Shown here: piece after piece, positions 57,889 to 64,000 of the stretch
Layout of the letters: each line of letters begins with the position of its first letter
How positions within the stretch are numbered: the stretch's first letter is position 1
Origin: Marivirga salinae
Lineage (GTDB): Bacteria; Bacteroidota; Bacteroidia; Cytophagales; Cyclobacteriaceae
DNA: 64,000 nt
Direction: 5' to 3'
Assembly (NCBI RefSeq): GCF_030503855.1
Contig: NZ_CP129971.1
Coordinates: forward strand, 2,418,001 to 2,482,000
The notes under the pieces: model-generated
What the model saw: the letters and a program-made list of their open reading frames with translations, nothing else
Databases searched by the model: none
Told to the model about the DNA's origin: nothing
Program-made: the position numbers and the translations under genes

Positions 57889-58506
57889 ATGGATCAAGAA
57901 AAATATCTTCAAGACATAAAGGAAATTAGAGAGATGATGGATCGCTCAGGCCGTTTCATTTCACTTAGCGGAATTTCCGGGGTAGTAGCAGGTATAATTG
58001 CTTTAGTCTCTGCCTTTATCGCTTATCATTATATCTATTTGGATTCAGATTTTTATAGTTTTAAGGTAGTGTATTTATCTCCTGAAACCATTCAGGATAT
58101 ATTCCTACTGGCATTGGCTACTTTAGTTTTATCCATTGGCTCTGTAATCATTTTAACACATCAAACTACTAAGAAAAAGGGCCAAAAGCTTTTAAATAAA
58201 CATGCTAAGCTGGTATTGGTAAATTTAGCAATTCCTTTAATTACAGGGGGTATTTTATGTGTCATTTTTATCATAAATGGTTATATAGGTGTAATTGCGC
58301 CTTTAACTTTAGTTTTTTATGGATTAGCATTGGTTAATGCGAGTAAATTCACTTTAGATGACATTAGAAGTCTTGGAATAGCTCAAATTATTTTAGGATT
58401 AATTGGACTGTATTTTATCGGTTATGGTTTAATCCTTTGGGCTGCTGGCTTTGGGATTTTGCACATTATTTACGGAATTAGAATGCGTTTGAAATACGGC
58501 TCGTGA
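57889..58506 (+). CDS. Multi-pass membrane protein of unknown function
   Basis: 205 residues. A short cytoplasmic start (MDQEKYLQDIKEIREMMDRS) is followed by about six membrane helices, for example GISGVVAGIIALVSAFIAYH and LALATLVLSIGSVIILTHQ. No motif for transport or catalysis is visible. Its stop overlaps the GTG start of the winged-helix regulator by 4 bp (58503-58506), so the two are translationally coupled. A palindromic operator candidate lies just upstream. Confidence 0.75.
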   Translation: MDQEKYLQDIKEIREMMDRSGRFISLSGISGVVAGIIALVSAFIAYHYIYLDSDFYSFKVVYLSPETIQDIFLLALATLVLSIGSVIILTHQTTKKKGQKLLNKHAKLVLVNLAIPLITGGILCVIFIINGYIGVIAPLTLVFYGLALVNASKFTLDDIRSLGIAQIILGLIGLYFIGYGLILWAAGFGILHIIYGIRMRLKYGS

Positions 58507-58799
58507 AGGATATTTTAAATAAACTGGATAAGGCATTTGAAAATAAAGTGCGCTTGGGAATCATGTCTGCTCTTATGGTTAACGAACAAATGGACTTTAT
58601 CTCTTTAAAAGATTTACTTGGGGTTACGGATGGTAATTTAGCCAGTCACCTTAAAAATCTTGAAAATAGAGAATACATAGGTTATGAAAAGGAATTTGTT
58701 GATCGTAAACCTAATACTACCTATAGGGCTACAGAATTAGGTAAAAAAGCTTTTAAAAATCATATAAATGCAATTGAAAAACTATTAAGTAACCGATAA
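58503..58799 (+). CDS. Winged-helix transcriptional regulator (HTH_34 type)
   Basis: 98 residues, a stand-alone winged helix. LDKAFENKVRLGIMSALMVN is the first helix pair. FISLKDLLGVTDGNLASHLKNLENREYIGYEK contains the recognition helix (DGNLASHLKNLE). RKPNTTYRATELGKKAFKNH is the wing and last helix. This matches the HTH_34/ArsR-like fold found beside creD-type genes. Start is GTG in a GTGA overlap with the upstream stop. It probably represses its own operon and creD through the shared palindromes; this is inference. Confidence 0.82.
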   Translation: MKDILNKLDKAFENKVRLGIMSALMVNEQMDFISLKDLLGVTDGNLASHLKNLENREYIGYEKEFVDRKPNTTYRATELGKKAFKNHINAIEKLLSNR

Positions 58800-58815
58800 A
58801 ATTTTTTTAATTATA

Positions 58816-58834
58816 TACTTTGAAATACAAAGTA
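58816..58834. promoter_or_regulatory. Palindromic operator candidate in front of creD
   Basis: TACTTTGAAATACAAAGTA is a perfect 7-bp inverted repeat around 5 bases, 18 of 19 bases identical to the site at 57864. It lies 18 bp before the creD ATG at 58853 and 16 bp after the regulator stop. Recurrence of the same palindrome before both units supports a shared repressor. Confidence 0.7.
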
Positions 58835-58852
58835 CTCTAAAAATAAATAAAA

Positions 58853-60220
58853 ATGGAAAATCAAAACAACCTATTCGAGAAAATGAGCAATTGGCTGAAA
58901 AATTCAGTTATGTTAAAACTATTAACCATTACAATATTGATGTTGCTCTTACTCATACCCTCAGCAATGATTAATGATGTGATTAGGGAAAGACAAAGTC
59001 TACAACAAGAGGCAATAGCTGAGGTCAGCAGTAAATGGGCAAACAGTCAGGAGATCAACGGACCGATTTTGACCATCCCACTTTTATATGAACATGAAAA
59101 GGAAGGTAAAATGGTAGAAACTGTTGTTTATCATTATCTTTTACCGCAAAATTTGACCATTAACGGTAAGTTAAAGCCACAAAAATTAAATAGAGGAATC
59201 TATGATGTGGTGGTTTATGATTCTGATTTGAATGTTAACGGAACATTTAATATGAATATTAGCTTCGATGAAAATCACTTAAAAGAAATTCAGTACGAAA
59301 AAGCTTTTCTTACCATAGGCTTTTCAGACTTAAGAGGGATTGGAAATAATATCAATTTTAAATGGGGAGACGAAAGTCTAAAAGTAGAATCAGGTAGCAA
59401 AATCGCAGATTTAATTAGCTCAGGAATTACTATTTATCCTAAGAATATTGCTTCAAAAAATGACCTGAATATAGATTTTAATTTTTCAGTGGCTTTACAA
59501 GGGAGTCAGGATTTAACCTTTGTTCCGGTAGGAGGGACAACTCAAGTGAATTTGCAATCGGAATGGCCTTCACCGAGTTTTATGGGAAATTTTTTACCTA
59601 AAAACAGAGATATTAATGAAACTGGCTTTAATGCGGATTGGAATGTATTAGAATTGAATAGAAACTATCCTCAGAGCTGGTCGGGGAGGAGCATGAAAGA
59701 TAAGATGGACGCCTCTGCTTTTGGAGTTAATCTACTGAATGAAGTAGATGATTATAAAAAGGCTCAGCGTTCAGCTAAATACTCAGTAATGACCATTGCA
59801 CTGACCTTTTTGGTTTTCTTTTTGGTGGAAGTCATCAATAAGAAAAGAATTCATCCTTTTCAATATATTTTGGTTGGGCTAGCCTTATGTTTGTTTTACA
59901 TCTTACTGGTTTCTATTTCAGAACATTCCAACTTTAATTTAGCTTATGCAATTTCCACTTTCGGTATAGTTGGAATGATCTCTTTTTATGCACTATACAT
60001 TATCAAAGCCCGCAAACTGGTTATCATTCTTATTTTGACTTTGATTGGTATTTATGGATTTGTATATGTCACCCTTCAATTAGCTGACTATTCTCTTTTA
60101 ATTGGAAGTATCGGATTAGCTGTGATCTTAGGTTTAACTATGTACTTCACTAGAAAGATTGATTGGTATAATTTACAAACAGCAAAACAGAATAAAATGG
60201 TTGAGGCTGAGGGGAATTAG
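58853..60220 (+). CDS. creD: Cell-envelope integrity inner-membrane protein CreD
   Basis: 455 residues, the family's usual length. A first membrane helix (LLTITILMLLLLIPSAMI) is followed by the signature VIRERQSLQQEAIAEVSSKW. A large periplasmic domain has NGPILTIPLL and SWPSPSFMGNFLP. About five C-terminal helices follow (LTFLVFFLVEVINKKRIHPF and on). CreD proteins are inner-membrane envelope proteins linked to envelope stress and beta-lactam response in other bacteria. It follows the winged-helix regulator by 53 bp, with its own copy of the palindrome. Confidence 0.92.
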   Translation: MENQNNLFEKMSNWLKNSVMLKLLTITILMLLLLIPSAMINDVIRERQSLQQEAIAEVSSKWANSQEINGPILTIPLLYEHEKEGKMVETVVYHYLLPQNLTINGKLKPQKLNRGIYDVVVYDSDLNVNGTFNMNISFDENHLKEIQYEKAFLTIGFSDLRGIGNNINFKWGDESLKVESGSKIADLISSGITIYPKNIASKNDLNIDFNFSVALQGSQDLTFVPVGGTTQVNLQSEWPSPSFMGNFLPKNRDINETGFNADWNVLELNRNYPQSWSGRSMKDKMDASAFGVNLLNEVDDYKKAQRSAKYSVMTIALTFLVFFLVEVINKKRIHPFQYILVGLALCLFYILLVSISEHSNFNLAYAISTFGIVGMISFYALYIIKARKLVIILILTLIGIYGFVYVTLQLADYSLLIGSIGLAVILGLTMYFTRKIDWYNLQTAKQNKMVEAEGN

Positions 60221-60281
60221 TAATTATTTACCAGAGGCAACAGTAAAAATGACTAGCGATATGATAGCCATAGTGGTACAA

Positions 60282-60312
60282 AAAAGGTCTTGGAACAAAT
60301 CCAAGACCTTTT
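60282..60312. terminator. Bidirectional terminator between creD and menB
   Basis: A perfect 12-bp stem (aaaaggtcttgg at 60282-60293 with ccaagacctttt at 60301-60312) encloses a 7-nt loop, with A on one side and T on the other. It lies between convergent genes and can end both transcripts. Confidence 0.88.
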
Positions 60313-60342
60313 AGTTAATTATATCATAATTCTATAATTTTC

Positions 60343-61188
60343 TTAATTACTCACCCTCTTAAACTTTTCAAAATCAGGTTTTCTTTTCTCTAAAAATGCA
60401 TTCCTGCCTTCTTTGGCTTCTTCTGTCATATAGGCTAATCTAGTAGCTTCTCCTGCAAATACTTGTTGCCCCACCATACCATCATCAGTAGCATTGAAAG
60501 CAAATTTCAACATTCTGATGGATAGTGGTGATTTTCCTAATACTTCTTGAGCCCATTCGAAAGCGGTATCTTCCAGCTCAGCATGTGGAACTACAGCATT
60601 GACCATTCCCATGTCAAAAGCTTCCTGAGCAGAATAATTTCTACCTAAGAAGAAGATCTCTCTAGCTCTTTTTTGTCCGACCATTTTAGCTAAATAGGCT
60701 GATCCATAACCACCGTCAAAGCTGGTGACATCAGCATCAGTTTGTTTGAAGATCGCGTGTTCTTTACTAGCTAAAGTCATATCGCAAACTACATGCAAAC
60801 TATGACCACCACCAACAGCCCAGCCTGGCACTACTGCTATCACCACTTTAGGCATGAAGCGAATCAATCTTTGCACTTCTAAGATGTTCAATCGGGCAAC
60901 TCCATCATCCCCAACATATCCTTGTTCACCCCTGGCTTTTTGATCACCACCGCTGCAGAAGGCATATTTCCCATCTTTTGGTGAAGGTCCTTCGGCTGAT
61001 AATAAAACCACACCTATGTCATCATCTTCGCGTGCATGCAATAAAGCATCGAAAAGTTCTGCAGTCGTTTTTGGGCGAAATGCATTGCGCACTTCTGGGC
61101 GGTTGAAAGCAATTCTAGCTACGTGATTAGCTTTTTTATAGGTAATGTCTGTATATTCTTTTACCGTTGTCCAGTTAATTTCATTCAT
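60343..61188 (-). CDS. menB: 1,4-dihydroxy-2-naphthoyl-CoA synthase
   Basis: 281 residues, the family's length. It closes the naphthoquinone ring in menaquinone synthesis. Crotonase-fold motifs are present: ARIAFNRPEVRNAFRP, YAFCSGGDQKARGEQGYVGDD (a MenB signature loop), WAVGGGHSLHVVCDMTLAS, and FDGGYGSAYLAKMVGQKRARE with the later part of the active site. It lies downstream of menD on the same strand with a 95-bp gap holding a hairpin. Menaquinone is the usual respiratory quinone of Bacteroidota. Confidence 0.95.
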   Translation of the reverse strand: MNEINWTTVKEYTDITYKKANHVARIAFNRPEVRNAFRPKTTAELFDALLHAREDDDIGVVLLSAEGPSPKDGKYAFCSGGDQKARGEQGYVGDDGVARLNILEVQRLIRFMPKVVIAVVPGWAVGGGHSLHVVCDMTLASKEHAIFKQTDADVTSFDGGYGSAYLAKMVGQKRAREIFFLGRNYSAQEAFDMGMVNAVVPHAELEDTAFEWAQEVLGKSPLSIRMLKFAFNATDDGMVGQQVFAGEATRLAYMTEEAKEGRNAFLEKRKPDFEKFKRVSN

Positions 61189-61228
61189 GTGTATTTATTT
61201 AATTTTAAGTTGCCACATGGAATTCGCG

Positions 61229-61276
61229 ATAAATATTCATCAGGCGGTTGGTTTAAATTCGCCCTCGAATATTTAT
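61229..61276. promoter_or_regulatory. Two-tier hairpin between menD and menB
   Basis: A perfect 10-bp outer stem (ataaatattc at 61229-61238 with gaatatttat at 61267-61276) encloses an inner GGCG/CGCC stem (61243-61246 with 61260-61263). It fills half of the 95-bp gap. It lacks a T run, so it is not a plain terminator. It may modulate menB expression or message stability. Confidence 0.4.
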
Positions 61277-61283
61277 GCTCATT

Positions 61284-62966
61284 TCATGATATCAATTTAT
61301 TTTTAAAGTCTTCAAATAGTTGCTGGTTGTTTTTAGCGTCCGTTTTTATTTCCAATACTGCAGATTGCGGATATTTCAGAAATTTCTCCTTAATGGTTTC
61401 AAAACTCTCTGAATTATGAGCTGAAAAATGAGCGATGCCAAATTCACTGCATAAACTTTTAGCATCCAGCCTTTGCTCAGTCTCGAAAAATTCCTCTAAT
61501 TCTGCTTGTTGATTTGGCCCTTTAATCATTCTGAAAATAGAGCCACCCTGATTATTAAGAAGGATAATTTTCAAATTCGAATAAGGATATTTATGCCAGA
61601 ATGCATTTCTATCGTAGAAGAACGCTACATCACCAGTAATAAGAAAATGATTTTTATTTTTTTCAGTAACGGCATGACCAACAGCCGTACTAGTTGAACC
61701 ATCAATTCCGCTTGTGCCTCTATTTGCCCAAATTTTTACTCCATCCTGCTTTATCCCTATAAAATTAGCATAGCGTACACTTAAGCTGTTTGCTAAATGT
61801 AGATGGCTGTTACTAGGTAATTTTTTTAGTAACTCATTCAATGCAGAGAATTCGCTAAAAGATTGAGTGCTTAGAAACTGATTCGTTTTAGTTTCTGCCT
61901 CTCTATTTTTATCCTTCCATAATTTTAAGAATTCAGCGGAAAAATTTGCATTCAAATGCTGTAAAAAGGAAATAGGCTCAGCTTCAATCTGTTTACTTAA
62001 TGCCTGAAAAGGATCAGAAATAAAAGCATGATGATTACGCACATGCCATTGTGTTTTTATATTCTTTCGCAAAAATAATTTCAGGTTTTTGGAGATTATG
62101 CTTTTACCAAAACTGATAATCAAATCAGGAATTTCTTCCGCTTTGGAATGCTTTATCATGGACATGCAAATACTATCAGGTAAATGGATAGCATTCTTGA
62201 GTGAATGCCCATTTGAAATAACATCTGCAAAAATCGGTATATTTAGTTGCTGTGAAGTTTGATCAAGAGTACTTAAAAATTCTTCACTGTAATTGTCCTG
62301 CCCTAAAACAAAGGCAATTTTTTCTTTCTCTTTTAATGCTGTTTGAAGCTCATTGATTTGATTTTCATTCAGTCTTTTTTCTCCAGCAATATTTTCTATA
62401 ATCTTAATGTCATGATCATACTGCCAGTTTTCATTCTTTTCAGGATAGAAAGGTTCGCGAAAAGGAATGTTGACATGCACAGGCCCTTTAACTCCCGTTT
62501 TACTTTCCAAAACAGCTTCATTGATGATTCTGTAAGTTTGCCATTGTGCATCAGCATGCGATAAATCGACCGCTATATTGAAACTCTTTTTGACATGCTT
62601 TCCATAGATATTTTCTTGTCTTATGGTTTGGCCGTCCCACTGATCGATCCATTCAGGTGGACGATCAGCTGTGATCACAACCAAAGGAATTTCTTGAAAA
62701 TAGGCTTCAGCAATAGCGGGTGCATAATTGAGAGCAGCTGAACCTGAGGTACAAATTATCGCTACTGGCTTCCTGTCTGCTTGAGCGATTCCCATGCTAA
62801 TGAAAGCAGCTGAACGTTCATCGCTTATGGAATAGCATTGAATTTTGGGATACCGCGCAAATGCTAAAGTCAAGGGAGCATTTCTGCTACCGGGAGAAAT
62901 AATAGCTTTTTCAATTCCTTGCTGATGGCAAATCTCCGCTATATTATTTATTGTTTGCTGTTCCAT
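61284..62966 (-). CDS. menD: 2-succinyl-5-enolpyruvyl-6-hydroxy-3-cyclohexene-1-carboxylate synthase
   Basis: 560 residues from ATG 62966. The open frame extends to 63050, but that would overlap the upstream stop by 70 bp and add a non-conserved leader. It is a thiamine-diphosphate enzyme that joins isochorismate and 2-oxoglutarate in menaquinone synthesis. Motifs are AIISPGSRNAPLTLAF, ISDERSAAFISMG, ICTSGSAALNYAPAIAEAYF, and the ThDP-binding GDVAFFYDRNAFWH to ILLNNQGGSIFRM. It starts 14 bp after the DUF3108 gene. Confidence 0.93.
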   Translation of the reverse strand: MEQQTINNIAEICHQQGIEKAIISPGSRNAPLTLAFARYPKIQCYSISDERSAAFISMGIAQADRKPVAIICTSGSAALNYAPAIAEAYFQEIPLVVITADRPPEWIDQWDGQTIRQENIYGKHVKKSFNIAVDLSHADAQWQTYRIINEAVLESKTGVKGPVHVNIPFREPFYPEKNENWQYDHDIKIIENIAGEKRLNENQINELQTALKEKEKIAFVLGQDNYSEEFLSTLDQTSQQLNIPIFADVISNGHSLKNAIHLPDSICMSMIKHSKAEEIPDLIISFGKSIISKNLKLFLRKNIKTQWHVRNHHAFISDPFQALSKQIEAEPISFLQHLNANFSAEFLKLWKDKNREAETKTNQFLSTQSFSEFSALNELLKKLPSNSHLHLANSLSVRYANFIGIKQDGVKIWANRGTSGIDGSTSTAVGHAVTEKNKNHFLITGDVAFFYDRNAFWHKYPYSNLKIILLNNQGGSIFRMIKGPNQQAELEEFFETEQRLDAKSLCSEFGIAHFSAHNSESFETIKEKFLKYPQSAVLEIKTDAKNNQQLFEDFKNKLIS

Positions 62967-62980
62967 ATTCAGCCTGCAAT

Positions 62981-63802
62981 TTAGGGATTGACAGGAGTAA
63001 TTGCACCATATTTTAATCCTTTTGTGCTTTTTAGAAAGGCTTTTACCCATCCAACTTGGATTTTAGCCTGCACCTTTAGAGGTATTTTGTTTTTATCATC
63101 AGTTACCCAAACTGTCATGTCTTCGCCACCATCGAATATGGTGCCTTCTACTAATAAAGCACTGAATTTTATGGTGTTATAAACCTTTTCATCAGGCATT
63201 TCCAGTTTTTCTTTACCTAGATAGCGAACATAAAGATTATGAACTTTACCATCTACAATCAAATTGAAAGGAATTTTTTCTTCTGAACTATAATTCGTAA
63301 AATCTAGATTTCTGGCATAATAAATTGCTGATAGCACATCCCAGATACAATCTTCAAATGGTACATTTTTCTTTATCTTTTCCTTATCATCAGAATTGTA
63401 AACTTCGGCTTTTATAGTTTCCTTTTCTTTGTCAAACCAATATTTATTGTTGACTTTATAACTTCCTTCGCTAGTATTTCTATGAAAGTAAAGAGGTTTT
63501 AATTGCTCCTGCGTACCAATAGCATCAAAAGTATCACGCACTTTATAAACCCAATCCCATTTGGGCATGGAGCGACCATAGCCTTTGAACCAATATGCAT
63601 CAAAACCTTCCCATTTGGCATCCTCCACGGAAAACATCACTTCTCCAGCATCTACCCATATTATGCCCCAATTATATTTGACATCATACCATATTTCCTC
63701 TCCCGCTTGATAAGCGGTGGATTGCTCAAGACATTGCCCTGATAAAAGTTTAGGGAAGGATAAAAAGAAAATTAAAAAGGAGGAAAACAGGTATTTGTTC
63801 AT
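62981..63802 (-). CDS. Exported DUF3108 family protein
   Basis: 273 residues. The signal peptide is MNKYLFSSFLIFFLSFPKLLSGQ. The body begins AGEEIWYDVKYNWGIIWVDAGEVMFSVED, the pattern of DUF3108, and includes VWVTDDKNKIPLKVQAKI near the end. The family is periplasmic and of unknown function. It is followed after 14 bp by menD; the link to menaquinone synthesis is not obvious. Confidence 0.82.
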   Translation of the reverse strand: MNKYLFSSFLIFFLSFPKLLSGQCLEQSTAYQAGEEIWYDVKYNWGIIWVDAGEVMFSVEDAKWEGFDAYWFKGYGRSMPKWDWVYKVRDTFDAIGTQEQLKPLYFHRNTSEGSYKVNNKYWFDKEKETIKAEVYNSDDKEKIKKNVPFEDCIWDVLSAIYYARNLDFTNYSSEEKIPFNLIVDGKVHNLYVRYLGKEKLEMPDEKVYNTIKFSALLVEGTIFDGGEDMTVWVTDDKNKIPLKVQAKIQVGWVKAFLKSTKGLKYGAITPVNP

Positions 63803-63837
63803 ATAATCAATAAACGATTTAAAGGTAGATTGTTAAT

Positions 63838-64000
63838 TTATTTGTCAATTATTTCCTCTTTATTTTTAGCGCCTGGAATTTCATATCCAATTTTACGACT
63901 CATCATTTGCTGAATGGATTGCTCTTGCTTCCTTAACTTTAAGGAATTGCCTAATAATTCAATTTTTCCAGCTGACATAAAGCTATCGTAGGGAGTTAAT
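63838..64000 (-). CDS. C-terminal end of an unidentified gene (partial)
   Basis: A frame enters from the right edge and stops at TAA 63838-63840, giving 54 codons. It reads LTPYDSFMSAGKIELLGNSL, then KLRKQEQSIQQMMSRKIGYE and an end KNKEEIIDK. The composition is natural for protein and the other two minus frames are interrupted. No family was recognised from this fragment. It is 35 bp upstream of the DUF3108 start. Confidence 0.55.
   Translation of the reverse strand, partial: LTPYDSFMSAGKIELLGNSLKLRKQEQSIQQMMSRKIGYEIPGAKNKEEIIDK

Noticed and set aside
62967..63050. Longer menD start at 63050
   Set aside because: It would overlap the DUF3108 stop by 70 bp and add a basic leader absent from MenD proteins; ATG 62966 fits the family start.

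Overview
The window is a stretch of a Bacteroidota chromosome, most likely from a marine Cytophagales bacterium of the Marivirga type. Five things point there: low GC; a SusC/SusD pair; a giant secreted protein with a gliding/type IX C-terminal domain; -7 promoter boxes of the form TAnnTTTG; and the Bacteroidota gene order parA-parB-DUF5683-dapB-lepB. The genus is an inference from style, not from a database match. No rRNA, tRNA, CRISPR array or transposase gene was seen.

Region 1 (1-14338, all minus strand) is mostly housekeeping. It holds a partial 2-hydroxyacid dehydrogenase and an RluA-like pseudouridine synthase with Glu at the catalytic Asp position. The par/dapB/lepB operon follows, with a DUF5683 gene interrupted by one in-frame TAG. 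Next is a metB-like / acyltransferase / gpsA operon whose acyltransferase is split by one extra base. An MscS channel sits beside a large membrane-anchored protein of unknown function. Region 2 (14439-20339) is a glycerol module: a DeoR-type repressor diverges from glpD, glpK, glpF and a monoacylglycerol-lipase-like hydrolase. Together they could release, import, phosphorylate and oxidise glycerol, and gpsA plus the acyltransferase run the opposite, lipid-building branch.

Region 3 (20340-29929) is accessory. It has inverted-pair intergenic repeats, a lipoprotein, a broken membrane-anchored receiver-domain gene, a DUF998 protein, and a secreted TANFOR-type protein ending in a GH19 lysozyme domain. 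That last gene overlaps a small exported protein by 4 bp and looks like a polymorphic effector with its immunity gene. Its signal peptide reads in frame upstream of any normal start codon, beside an inverted repeat. Ferritin and aconitase follow (29930-32917).

Region 4 (33290-46623) is a 4095-residue type IX adhesin with ten and a half almost identical 552-bp tandem repeats. A small exported protein lies just upstream and a small barrel-like protein with a very charged tail lies downstream. Region 5 (46778-56430, minus) reads as one six-gene cluster: SusC, SusD, an SGNH hydrolase, a DASS anion symporter, a GLUG-repeat lipoprotein and an alpha/beta-hydrolase lipoprotein. A putative membrane-spanning HTH regulator diverges from it (56643-57812). 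Region 6 (57889-60220) holds a membrane protein, a winged-helix regulator and creD, with the same 19-bp palindrome in front of both transcription units. Region 7 (60343-64000, minus) has menB, menD, a DUF3108 protein and the end of an unidentified gene.

Points most worth following are the TANFOR-GH19 pair, the repeat history of the adhesin, the twin palindromes at the creD locus, and four genes broken by single-base changes or a lost start. The breaks may be real decay or assembly errors.
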